A stretch of DNA of 18,343 nt, taken from positions 1-18,343 of the forward strand of contig JASLMY010000085.1 of the NCBI GenBank assembly GCA_030746295.1, written 5' to 3'. The notes under the pieces are model-generated. The model was not told the DNA's origin, did no database searches, and saw only the letters and a list, made by a program, of their open reading frames with translations. Numbering within the stretch: position 1 is the first letter of the stretch; the number at the start of each line of letters is the position of its first letter. Source of the DNA: Alphaproteobacteria bacterium (GTDB taxonomy: Bacteria > Pseudomonadota > Alphaproteobacteria > GCA-2731375). This document shows positions 6,667-14,208 of this stretch, piece by piece. Both the position numbers and the translations under genes were made by a program.

Positions 6667-8217
6667 CTACATCACCAGCTCGACGAGATAGGGGCCTTCG
6701 CTGGCGAGGCCGGCCTCGAAGGCGCGGGCGAGGCCGGTGGCGTCGTCGACGCGTTGGGCCTCGACGCCCATGCCGCGGGCCATCTGCACCCAGTCGAGGT
6801 CGGGCCGGTCGATCGACAGCATGTCCACCGCGCGCGGCCCGGGGTTCTGGACGCCGACGTTGGTGAGTTCGCCGCGCAGGATGTTGTAGGTGCGGTTGGC
6901 GAAGATCAGCACCGTCACGTCGAGGCCCTCGCGGGCCATGGTCCAGAGCGACTGCAGCGTGTACATGGCGCTGCCGTCGCCCTCTAGCGCGATCACCTTG
7001 CGCTCGGGGCAGGCGATCGCCGCCCCGGTCGCCACCGGCGTGCCGTAACCGATCGAGCCGCCCTTGTTGTTGAGCCAGTCGTGCGGCGGCGCGCCGGCCG
7101 TCTGGGGGAAGAACTCGCGCCCCGTGGTGACCGATTCGTCGACCACGATGGCGCCTTCCGGCAGCAAGGCACCCAGGACGGCGGCGATCGCCTCGGGCGT
7201 GATGGGGCCGGCGCCGGGCAACGCCGGGCGGTGGCTCTGGGCGACACCGGCGGGGGCCGCATTCAAGGCGTCGAGCTCCGCCGCCAGTGCCTCCAACGCC
7301 TGCTCGATGTCGTCCTCGACGCCGGCCAGCTTCGTGATCTCGCATGCCTCGGGCGTCAGGACGCTCGGCTTTTCGGGATAGGCGAAGAAGGCCACCGGCG
7401 CCCGGGCACCGACCAGGACCAGACGGCGGACGTCCTGCAGGACACCGAGGGCGCGCTCGACCACGTAAGGAATCCGATTGACCTCGACCCGGCCGGCGCC
7501 GCGCGCGAGGCGCGCGTTGGAGCCCTCGGTGATGAGGCCGCAACCGGTCTTGGCAGCGATCCGGCCGGCGAGCTCCAAAGCCTTCTCGGCCACGGCGGCG
7601 CCACCCAGCAGCAGCATCGCCTCGTCGCCACCGGTCAGCGCCTCTGCCGCCGCCTTGACGGCCTCGGCCGAGACCGCTGCTCGCGGCGTTGCCGCCGGGG
7701 TCTCGGCGACGCCCTCGGCCTGGTTCCAGGCCGTGTCGGCCGGCAGGATCAGGGTCGCGATCTGGCCCGGCGGGGTCCGCGCCGCCTGGATCGCGAGTGC
7801 CCCGTCGGCCGCCACCGTGGTCGCCGAGGGCGAGGTCTTGACCCAGTCCGACATCGGCCCGGCGACCCCTTCGATGTCCGAGGTCAACGGCGCGTCGTGG
7901 GCGATGTGGTAGGTGGCGTGCTCGCCGACGATGTTGACGATGCCCGAGCCGGCCTTGCGGGCGTTGTGCAGGTTGGCAAGCCCGTTGGCGAGGCCTGGTC
8001 CCAGATGCAGCAAGGTCGAGGCCGGCTTCTCCGTCATGCGGTAGTAGCCGTCCGCCGCCCCCGTCACCACGCCCTCGAAGAGGCCCAGGACGCAACGCAT
8101 GCCGGGCACCGAATCCAGCGCCGCGACGAAATGCATCTCGGATGTGCCGGGGTTGGTGAAGCAGACCTCCACGCCCCCGGCGACCAGGGTTCGGACCAGA
8201 CTCTCGGCTCCGTTCAT
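6667..8217 (-). CDS. thiamine-diphosphate-dependent enzyme, acetolactate synthase/benzoylformate decarboxylase type
   Basis: This 516-residue protein has the three-domain layout of the ThDP decarboxylase/synthase family. The N-terminal Pyr domain holds the activating glutamate, Glu48, in LFEGVVTGAADGYYRM. The central domain carries GDEAMLLLGGAAVAEKAL. The C-terminal PP domain has GDGSAMYT at about 413 and Asn441 in IFANRTYN, the Mg-ThDP motif. Members decarboxylate 2-oxo acids or condense the resulting carbanion with a second acceptor. No small regulatory subunit gene is nearby, and it is shorter than biosynthetic IlvB (about 560-590), so a catabolic decarboxylase or carboligase is more likely than branched-chain synthesis. 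ATG at 8217 is preferred over an upstream TTG because GGGGAG (8222-8227) sits 4 nt before it. It lies downstream of the racemase-family gene. Confidence 0.88.
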   Translation of the reverse strand: MNGAESLVRTLVAGGVEVCFTNPGTSEMHFVAALDSVPGMRCVLGLFEGVVTGAADGYYRMTEKPASTLLHLGPGLANGLANLHNARKAGSGIVNIVGEHATYHIAHDAPLTSDIEGVAGPMSDWVKTSPSATTVAADGALAIQAARTPPGQIATLILPADTAWNQAEGVAETPAATPRAAVSAEAVKAAAEALTGGDEAMLLLGGAAVAEKALELAGRIAAKTGCGLITEGSNARLARGAGRVEVNRIPYVVERALGVLQDVRRLVLVGARAPVAFFAYPEKPSVLTPEACEITKLAGVEDDIEQALEALAAELDALNAAPAGVAQSHRPALPGAGPITPEAIAAVLGALLPEGAIVVDESVTTGREFFPQTAGAPPHDWLNNKGGSIGYGTPVATGAAIACPERKVIALEGDGSAMYTLQSLWTMAREGLDVTVLIFANRTYNILRGELTNVGVQNPGPRAVDMLSIDRPDLDWVQMARGMGVEAQRVDDATGLARAFEAGLASEGPYLVELVM

Positions 8218-8221
8218 CACG

Positions 8222-8227
8222 CTCCCC
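8222..8227 (-). promoter_or_regulatory. ribosome binding site of the ThDP enzyme gene
   Basis: GGGGAG on the minus strand, 4 nt before ATG at 8217, decides that start over the upstream in-frame TTG at 8229. Confidence 0.65.
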
Positions 8228-8275
8228 AACTTGGCTCTGCTCGGACGGCGGTCAGGTTAGCGGCTTGGGCGCCAT

Positions 8276-8305
8276 GCCGCCACAGGCACATATGCTGTGG
8301 GCGGC
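8276..8305. other. intercistronic hairpin
   Basis: Arms GCCGCCACAGGCA (8276-8288) and TGCTGTGGGCGGC (8293-8305) pair over about 12 bp with two single-base bulges and a CATA loop. It sits between the racemase-family stop (8329) and the ThDP-enzyme start (8217). There is no T run, so mRNA processing, stability or partial attenuation is likelier than termination. Confidence 0.45.
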
Positions 8306-8328
8306 CCGAGAAGCGGGCGTCCGATCGT

Positions 8329-9093
8329 TCAGAACCGTCTTGGAAACGGCTTGCGGACGACACTGTCGTAGACCCAGTGAGCCAGGGTCGTGGTGTCGAA
8401 CACAGGCAGGCCGACCGCGTCTTGCACGGCGTGGGCGAAGGTCGGGAATTCGGTGTATTCGGCGACGATCGCGGCCACCTCCGGGTTCTCGGCCACGTGC
8501 TCGCGGGCCAGTGCGACGAGCTCTTCGACATAGACCGAAGGGTTGAGTCGGCCGGTCGCGAACTGTTTCTGTGTTTCCGGCAGGCCGGTCGAGTGCACCT
8601 TGGTGATGCGGTCGAGCTGGTCGACGCCGCAGGCGGCAAAGAGCGCGTCGGTGAGCGAGCCGACGTCGCTGAAGACAGCGATCTTGGCCTCGGGGCGGAT
8701 CGCCTGAAGCATCATCGGGATCTGCATCAGGCTCGACAGGAAGACCGGGATCTCCAAGGCCGCGGCGAGCTGGCCCTGGAAATTGCCGAAGAAACCGCAG
8801 CCGCCGACGATCGCCCGGACGCCTTGGGACTGTAGCTCCCGGGCCGCCTCGATCAGGAGGCGCGCTGTTTCCGCGGCGTTGCTTTTCGTCTTGGCGAGGT
8901 TCGAGCCCTCGACAATTCTGTGCAGCACCGGAAACCCGAAGGTCGTCGCGTTGGCGACGTCGCCCGGCAGGAAGGGCCAGTAGAAGTCGTCCAGCAGCAG
9001 AATGCCCAAGGCATGACCGGCGGTGTGCTGGCCGTGTGGCAGGACAAGGTCTTCGTCCGGCCACTCGCGGCCCCGGAAGGTACGGTAGGTCAT
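8329..9093 (-). CDS. aspartate/glutamate racemase-family protein (single active-site Cys)
   Basis: This 254-residue protein belongs to the Asp/Glu racemase superfamily, which includes hydantoin racemase, maleate isomerase and arylmalonate decarboxylase. LGILLLD near residue 29 begins the first Rossmann-like half; Cys99 in IVGGCGFFGNFQ is the first catalytic position, and GLPVFDTTTLAHW (228-240) ends the second half. At the second catalytic position, where most members have Cys in an ECTE-like motif, this protein reads AEYTEFPTFA with Tyr213. Two-base racemisation is therefore doubtful, and a decarboxylase, isomerase or lyase reaction is possible. ATG at 9093 (MTYRTFRGR) is preferred over ATG at 9132 by family start; neither has a clear ribosome site. 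It is divergent from hyuBA and upstream of the ThDP gene, a context that fits hydantoin- or imide-type catabolism. Confidence 0.8.
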   Translation of the reverse strand: MTYRTFRGREWPDEDLVLPHGQHTAGHALGILLLDDFYWPFLPGDVANATTFGFPVLHRIVEGSNLAKTKSNAAETARLLIEAARELQSQGVRAIVGGCGFFGNFQGQLAAALEIPVFLSSLMQIPMMLQAIRPEAKIAVFSDVGSLTDALFAACGVDQLDRITKVHSTGLPETQKQFATGRLNPSVYVEELVALAREHVAENPEVAAIVAEYTEFPTFAHAVQDAVGLPVFDTTTLAHWVYDSVVRKPFPRRF

Positions 9094-9207
9094 GACAGTA
9101 CTCGTGGCGGTGCGATGGCTCGATCCAACCATACGTGGCCATCGTGGCGGGTGGGTATCCCCGTATATGACATCGGCAATGCTTCTCCTCGCGTCGATAG
9201 CCGCCTG

Positions 9208-9277
9208 TCGTCACGCGTCTCGACTTGGCCCTCGGCGAGCGCGCGTCAGGTTAGCGACCCCGACCCGGTACCGCCAC
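9208..9277 (-). repeat. near-duplicate of the ThDP gene leader (copy of 8214-8283)
   Basis: The 70 nt at 9208-9277 align without gaps to 8214-8283, the region spanning the ThDP gene's start codon, ribosome site and upstream leader. By hand I count about 47 of 70 identical, including GTCAGGTTAGCG, CACGC, ACTTGGC and CCGCCAC at identical spacing. The start codon position reads ACG here. Both copies are upstream of minus-strand genes. The rest of the 9094-9386 spacer between the racemase and hyuB genes shows no gene; I find no clear promoter in it. Confidence 0.5.
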
Positions 9278-9386
9278 GTTTCGGCGCGGGTGCGCCGCAC
9301 GGGAGCGGAGCCAGGCCTGTCCCGCCTCGTTGGCAACCGATATGGTGGTGGGAGCGCCAGGTCGCCAGGAGATCCGGACTCCCTCG

Positions 9387-11039
9387 ATGCGTTCGGTCGA
9401 CAAGATTACCGCCTCGGTCATTCAGCGCCGTCTTTTCTTCATCAACGAGGAAATGGGCGAGTCGATGCTGCGCACGGCCTATTCGCAGATCCTCAATGCC
9501 AGCCGCGACTTTTCCGTCGGTATCTTCGACGGCGCATGCCGCTTGATCTCACAAGCCGAGCATATCCCTCTGCATGTCGGCGGGCTCCCGTTCGCCATGA
9601 AATCGGTCCTGGAGTTCTTCCAGGGGCGGATCGACCCGGGTGACGTCATTCTCCTCAACGACCCCTACCACGGCGGCAATCACCTGCCGGACCTGACCTG
9701 CTTCGTGCCCGTCTTCGTTGCCGGCAAGGACGAGCCGGCGTTCTGGACGCTGAATCGTGCCCATCAGAGCGATATCGGCGGCTCGGCGCCCGGCTCCTAC
9801 AATCCGGCGGCGACCGAGATCTGGCAGGAAGGCATCCGCGTCACGCCGCTGAAGCTCTACGACAAGGGCGTCTTGCGTGACGACGTCTTGCATATGATCG
9901 CGACCAACGTGCGGCACACCGAGGAGTTCAAGGGCGATCTCTCGGCCATGATCGGGTCCGCCCGCGGCGGCGCACGGCGGCTCGAGCAATTGGCAGGCGA
10001 ATACGGTCTGGACGTCGTCATGGCGGCGATCGAGCATATACTCGACAGTTCCGAGCAGCAGGCTCGGGCCTGTATTCGAGATTGGAAGGACGGCGTCTAT
10101 ACCGGCGAGGCCGTGATGGACGACGACGGCCACGGCATCGAAAACATCCATGTCCGGGCGACGGTGACCGTCGAGGGGGACAGCATCACGGTCGATCTGT
10201 CGGACAGCGACCCGCAAGTCACCGGTATCGTCAACTCCTCCTTCGCGAACACGATCTCCTCGGTGCATATGGCGGTGGCCTTTTTGATCGAGCCGACGAT
10301 CCCCAAGAATGAAGGCTCGTTCAGGCCGATCTCGACGCAGACCAAGGAAGGCACGGTCGTTCACCCCCGAGCCCCGGCACCGGTGACGCTGTCGACCAAT
10401 CATCCCTCGCAGGAGATCGCCGAAGCGGTAATCAGGGCGCTGGCAGACGCCTGTCCCGACCGGGTGATCGCCGGTTGGGGCAAGCGCTTTCGAATTGCCC
10501 TGACGGGGACCAATCCGCGTAGCGGCAAGCAGTTCATCTGGCATCTGTTCCACGCCCGGCCGGGTGCCGGCGCCTCGGCCTACGGCGACGGCTGGTCGAA
10601 CATCGGGGAGCTGTCCAGCGGCGGCGGCCTGAAGTTCGGCCCCGTCGAGGTCATGGAAGCCCGTTTCCCGCTGCTGTTTCGCCGCCACGAGTTCCGCAAG
10701 GGCTCGGCCGGTGACGGCAAGTACCGCGGCGGCTACGGCAGCTCCTTGGAAATGGCGGTCGAGACCGAGGAACCGGTTTTCGGCGTCTCGGCGGGGGAAG
10801 GCAAGGTCCACGCGTCCTACGGCCTCTTCGGCGGCGAGAGCGGACTGCCGCACGACTACCGGCTGATCGCGGCCGACGGGGGCGGCGAACGCATCCTCGA
10901 GACCAAGGAGGTCGGGATCATGATCGGCCCCGGCGACACGCTGCTGGTGGAATCGGCAGGCGGCGGCGGCTACGGGGATCCCGAGGCGCGAAACCTCGAA
11001 TCGCGTGCCCGTGATTTGGCCGACGGTCTGGAGGACTAG
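9387..11039 (+). CDS. hyuB: hydantoinase B / 5-oxoprolinase-type subunit (HyuB family)
   Basis: This 550-residue protein is the B subunit of ATP-dependent hydantoinase/oxoprolinase-type amidohydrolases (N-methylhydantoinase, caprolactamase, acetone carboxylase relatives). The start MRSVDKITASVIQRRLFFI followed by EEMGESMLRTAYS is the classic N-terminus. NDPYHGGNHLPD (91-102) and AHQSDIGGSAPGSY (125-138) hold the conserved His/Asp residues likely to bind metal; the Gly-rich end ESAGGGGYGDPEAR is also typical. ATG at 9387 is preferred over TTG at 9330 and ATG at 9342, because homology begins here; AGGAGA at 9367 is rather far upstream. It lies 55 bp before hyuA, so they are cotranscribed and presumably form one complex that opens a cyclic amide at the expense of ATP. 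The actual substrate is unknown; the symbol denotes family only. Confidence 0.9.
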   Translation: MRSVDKITASVIQRRLFFINEEMGESMLRTAYSQILNASRDFSVGIFDGACRLISQAEHIPLHVGGLPFAMKSVLEFFQGRIDPGDVILLNDPYHGGNHLPDLTCFVPVFVAGKDEPAFWTLNRAHQSDIGGSAPGSYNPAATEIWQEGIRVTPLKLYDKGVLRDDVLHMIATNVRHTEEFKGDLSAMIGSARGGARRLEQLAGEYGLDVVMAAIEHILDSSEQQARACIRDWKDGVYTGEAVMDDDGHGIENIHVRATVTVEGDSITVDLSDSDPQVTGIVNSSFANTISSVHMAVAFLIEPTIPKNEGSFRPISTQTKEGTVVHPRAPAPVTLSTNHPSQEIAEAVIRALADACPDRVIAGWGKRFRIALTGTNPRSGKQFIWHLFHARPGAGASAYGDGWSNIGELSSGGGLKFGPVEVMEARFPLLFRRHEFRKGSAGDGKYRGGYGSSLEMAVETEEPVFGVSAGEGKVHASYGLFGGESGLPHDYRLIAADGGGERILETKEVGIMIGPGDTLLVESAGGGGYGDPEARNLESRARDLADGLED

Positions 11040-11094
11040 GACCATCGGTCAGCGGGCACGGACTCGGCAGGGTTGAAACCGGAAGACAAGGCCC

Positions 11095-13158
11095 ATGTAC
11101 CGCATCGGGATCGATATCGGCGGAACCTTCACCGACCTCGTCGCCGTGGACGACGATGGCCGGGTCACCATCGCGAAATATCCGAGCACACCGGCGGACC
11201 AGTCCATCGGCTTGATCGACGGCCTGGCCGTCCTGGCGGCGGAACTGGGCGTTTCTCGCGACGCGTTGCTGGCGAAGACATCGCTCGTCATTCACGGCAC
11301 CACGGTCGCCACCAATGCGCTGATCGAACGCAAGGGCGCCAAGGTTGGCATGTTGACGACCGAAGGATTCCGAGACGTCATCGAGCAGCGCGAGGGTTTG
11401 AAGCCGGACCGCTACAACCTGCGATTGCCGCCTGAGCCGGTGCTGGTGCCAAGGTCGTTGCGGCTGCCGCTGAGGGAGCGCATTCGCTTTGACGGCAGCA
11501 GCGAGATCGAGCTGGACGAGCGGTCGGTGCACGACGCCGTAGAGGTTCTGGCGGAGAACGCGGTCGACGCCGTTGCCGTATGCTGTCTGCACGCTTACGC
11601 CGACAATTCCAACGAACGACGGATCGGCGAGATCCTTCGCCAGGCGATGCCGGACGCCTACGTCAGCTTGTCCTGCGACGTCCTGCCGCAGATCAAGGAG
11701 TTCGAGCGCTTCTCCACCACCGTCGTCAACGCCTTCGTCGGCCCCATTCTGTCGAACTACCTGAACCGGCTGCGGGGTCGGCTCGCCGAGGCCGGCTATG
11801 GTGGCGAGGTCTTGCTCATGCAATCGCACGGCGGTTTGGGCACTATCGACGATTCCATCGGTCTCGGTGCAGGCTGCGTCTTGTCGGGCCCGGCCGGCGG
11901 CATCGCCGGCGCGCGCTATGCGGCGGACGTCACGGGCGTGCGCGACCTGATCACCTTCGACATGGGCGGCACGAGTTCCGATATCGCCCTGCTGGATGGC
12001 GGCGAGCCCAATTATTCCAGCGACCGCTCCGTCGAGGGAACGCGCGTCGCCTTACCTTCGATCGACATTCACACCATCGGCGCGGGCGGCGGCTCCATCG
12101 CTGATGTCGAGATCGGCGGCATTCTTCGCGTCGGCCCAGAAAGCGCCGGCTCTGATCCGGGGCCGGCCTGCTATTCGCGCGGAGGAACCCGAGCGACGAC
12201 CACGGACGCCAATGTCATCCTCGGCTTCTATGATCCGGAGGCTTTCCTCGGCGGCAGGATCACCTTCGACGGGGAAGGCGCCAGACGCGCCGTCGACGAG
12301 ATCGCGGACGAGCTGGGCGTGGCGACGGTCGAAGCGGCCGAAGGCATTCAGCGAGTGATCAACACACAGATGGCCGAAGGCATTCGTGTCGTCGCCGTCC
12401 GCGCCGGCAAAGACCCGAGGAACTATGCCTTGCTGTCCTTCGGTGGGGCGGCGGGTCTGCATGTCACCGATATCGCGCGCATCCTCGACATCGACCGCGC
12501 CATCATTCCGCGGCCGGCGGCGGTTCTGTCGGCTTGGGGCATGCTGGCGACGGACCTGCGCTACGATTACGTCCGCACCACGGTCGGCAATGTGCACGAT
12601 GTCGGTGCCGACAGGTTGCGGGCCATGTTCCGCGAGATGGAGGAAGAAGGGCAACGGCGCCTCGACGACGTTGGTTCGCTGGTCGATCGGATCGACGTCG
12701 TGCGGTCCGTCGATATGCGCTACGGCGAGCAGATCTTCGAGATCAACGTGCCGCTCAAGAGCGTCGACCTGGGTGCCGCCGATCTCGTCGAAGAGGTCGT
12801 CGAAGCGTTCCACAAGCGGCACGAAGCGCTCTACACCTACAGTTCTCCGGACCAGGAGGTCGTGCTCATCAATGTCCGCCTCTCCGTCATCGGCGTCATG
12901 AAGTCGATACCCGAAGAACCGCCCATCGCCGCCGCCAAGGCGGCCGCGCCGAAGGGCACGCGTCACGTCTATCTCGGCGAATGGGTCGACGTACCGGTCT
13001 ATGGCATGGACGGGCTAGCGCCCGCGCAGGTGGTCGTCGGCCCCGCCATCGTTGAATCGTCGACGACGGTGATCTTGCTTCGTGCCGGCGATCACGCGGT
13101 GGTCACGGACATCGGATGGCTCGACATCGAGGTTGTCAAATCCGCTAATATGAGCTGA
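11095..13158 (+). CDS. hyuA: hydantoinase A / 5-oxoprolinase-type ATPase subunit (HyuA family)
   Basis: This 687-residue protein has the ASKHA ATPase fold of HyuA-type subunits. The phosphate-1 motif is GIDIGGTFTDLVAVD (5-19), followed by HGTTVATNALIER (67-79). The phosphate-2 motif FDMGGTSSDIAL (288-299), IGAGGGSIA (328-336) and the loop SAGSDPGPACY (350-360) complete the nucleotide site. It phosphorylates the ring carbonyl or otherwise activates the cyclic substrate, which the B subunit then hydrolyses. The C-terminal beta domain ends LDIEVVKSANMS. The length is normal and all key motifs are intact. The order B then A is less usual than A then B but occurs. GGAAGACAAGG upstream of ATG at 11095 can act as ribosome site. 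A degraded copy of its 3' end lies at about 15006-15106. Confidence 0.92.
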   Translation: MYRIGIDIGGTFTDLVAVDDDGRVTIAKYPSTPADQSIGLIDGLAVLAAELGVSRDALLAKTSLVIHGTTVATNALIERKGAKVGMLTTEGFRDVIEQREGLKPDRYNLRLPPEPVLVPRSLRLPLRERIRFDGSSEIELDERSVHDAVEVLAENAVDAVAVCCLHAYADNSNERRIGEILRQAMPDAYVSLSCDVLPQIKEFERFSTTVVNAFVGPILSNYLNRLRGRLAEAGYGGEVLLMQSHGGLGTIDDSIGLGAGCVLSGPAGGIAGARYAADVTGVRDLITFDMGGTSSDIALLDGGEPNYSSDRSVEGTRVALPSIDIHTIGAGGGSIADVEIGGILRVGPESAGSDPGPACYSRGGTRATTTDANVILGFYDPEAFLGGRITFDGEGARRAVDEIADELGVATVEAAEGIQRVINTQMAEGIRVVAVRAGKDPRNYALLSFGGAAGLHVTDIARILDIDRAIIPRPAAVLSAWGMLATDLRYDYVRTTVGNVHDVGADRLRAMFREMEEEGQRRLDDVGSLVDRIDVVRSVDMRYGEQIFEINVPLKSVDLGAADLVEEVVEAFHKRHEALYTYSSPDQEVVLINVRLSVIGVMKSIPEEPPIAAAKAAAPKGTRHVYLGEWVDVPVYGMDGLAPAQVVVGPAIVESSTTVILLRAGDHAVVTDIGWLDIEVVKSANMS

Positions 13159-13207
13159 TCCGAAAATAGCGAGTATTCATGACTTCGTAGCCGCCGGCGG
13201 TGTGTCG

Positions 13208-13246
13208 AAGCCGGCGCCCTATTGTCCCCGGCCGAGGCCGGCTTTT
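13208..13246 (+). terminator. putative intrinsic terminator of hyuBA
   Basis: AAGCCGGC (13208-13215) pairs with GCCGGCTT (13237-13244), followed by TTTT at 13243-13246; a nested CCGGCC-GA-GGCCGG hairpin fills the loop. It begins 50 bp after the hyuA stop. The remaining spacer to 13430 shows no gene and no clear promoter. Confidence 0.6.
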
Positions 13247-13416
13247 CCGCCAGGCGCGATTGGCCGTCCGCCGCAGGTTGCCCGCTCGGCTCCCGGTTCG
13301 CCATGGTGCTCGTCCACCTCGATACGCGCGGCCGTCGCTACGCTTCAGCCCCTGCCCGGTCGCAACGCCCCTTGCCGCCGTAACGCGGAAAGGTCAAGAT
13401 CCGCCCCGTGTTTCGA

Positions 13417-13424
13417 GGGAGGGA
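13417..13424 (+). promoter_or_regulatory. ribosome binding site selecting a TTG start
   Basis: GGGAGGGA lies 8 nt (counted from GGAGG) before TTG at 13431. No ATG or GTG in the aldolase frame is suitably placed; ATG at 13424 is in another frame. The site therefore supports a TTG initiator for the downstream aldolase. Confidence 0.65.
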
Positions 13425-13430
13425 TGTCAC

Positions 13431-14204
13431 TTGCGCGCCAATCCAGTGAAGAAAACCCTGGCCGAGGGCGGTGTTGCTCACGGCACCATGGTGTTCGAGT
13501 TCCTGAGCCCCGGCCTACCGCAAATCCTGGTCAACGCCGGCTGCGACTTCGTCTTCTACGACATGGAGCATTCGGGCTTCACCATGTCGGAGATGAAGAC
13601 ACAACTGGCACTCTGCCGCGGTCTCGGCTTGGTGCCGCTGGTCCGTCCGCCGGGGAAGTCCTATCAGTACACGGCGCGGCTCTTGGACCTGGGGGCCATG
13701 GGCCTCCTGTACCAAATGGTGGAGAGTGCGGAGGAGGCGGCGGAGCTCGTCTCCTGGACGCGCTATCCGCTCGAAGGTCAGCGCGGTGCCATGTTCGGCG
13801 GTGCCCACGACGACTACGGCAGCGCCACCATGGAGGAGACGAAGGCCGCGGCGCACGAGCGCACCATGGTCTGCGTGCTGATCGAGACCGCCGCAGGCCT
13901 GGCGAATGTCGATGAGATATTGGCCGTTCCCGGCGTCGACGTGGCGCACCTGGGCCACGCCGACCTCTCGCTCTTGCTCGGCATTCCGGGCCAGTTCGAC
14001 CACGCGGATCTTCAGGCCGGCATCGATGCCATCGCCGCCGCTGCCAAGAAGCACGGTAAGACGGCGGCGGGCCTCGTCGGCTCGCCCGGCCAAGGCCGTG
14101 AGTGGCGCGAGCGGGGCTTCCGCATGCTCTCCTATTTCTACGACATCGGCATCTACCAGACGGCACTGGCCCGCGGCATCGCCGGCATCAAGGGCGAGGA
14201 GTGA
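13431..14204 (+). CDS. HpcH/HpaI aldolase-family protein (canonical active site)
   Basis: This 257-residue protein is a class II metal-dependent aldolase of the HpcH/HpaI family. Unlike the paralogue at 26-823, it keeps the complete catalytic set: Glu46-His47 in FYDMEHSGF (equivalent to His45 of HpaI), Arg72 in LVRPPG (equivalent to Arg70), and metal ligands Glu152 in LIETAAG and Asp178 in GHADLS. The family reversibly cleaves 4-hydroxy-2-oxo acids to pyruvate or oxaloacetate and an aldehyde; the exact substrate is unknown. The start is a TTG supported by a strong ribosome site (13417-13424); the first residues would be MRANPVKKTLAEGG. The stop is 4 nt before the ATG of the oxygenase gene, so the two are translationally coupled. 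This suggests that the oxygenase makes, or follows, the aldol substrate. Confidence 0.85.
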   Translation: MRANPVKKTLAEGGVAHGTMVFEFLSPGLPQILVNAGCDFVFYDMEHSGFTMSEMKTQLALCRGLGLVPLVRPPGKSYQYTARLLDLGAMGLLYQMVESAEEAAELVSWTRYPLEGQRGAMFGGAHDDYGSATMEETKAAAHERTMVCVLIETAAGLANVDEILAVPGVDVAHLGHADLSLLLGIPGQFDHADLQAGIDAIAAAAKKHGKTAAGLVGSPGQGREWRERGFRMLSYFYDIGIYQTALARGIAGIKGEE

Positions 14205-14208
14205 GAGC

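Noticed and set aside
5936..8095. A 719-codon open frame on the minus strand
   Set aside because: It overlaps the deformylase gene antisense and the ThDP gene in another frame; its low-complexity Arg/Gly composition and lack of motifs mark it as a shadow.
7081..8835. A 584-codon plus-strand open frame opposite the ThDP and racemase genes
   Set aside because: The antisense reading has no family signature, while the minus-strand products have full catalytic motifs.
9330..9386. TTG at 9330 or ATG at 9342 as the hyuB start
   Set aside because: The added residues do not resemble the family N-terminus, which begins at MRSVDKIT (9387).
13424..13426. ATG at 13424 as the aldolase start
   Set aside because: It is not in the aldolase reading frame. 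The in-frame TTG at 13431 sits at proper distance from GGGAGGGA.
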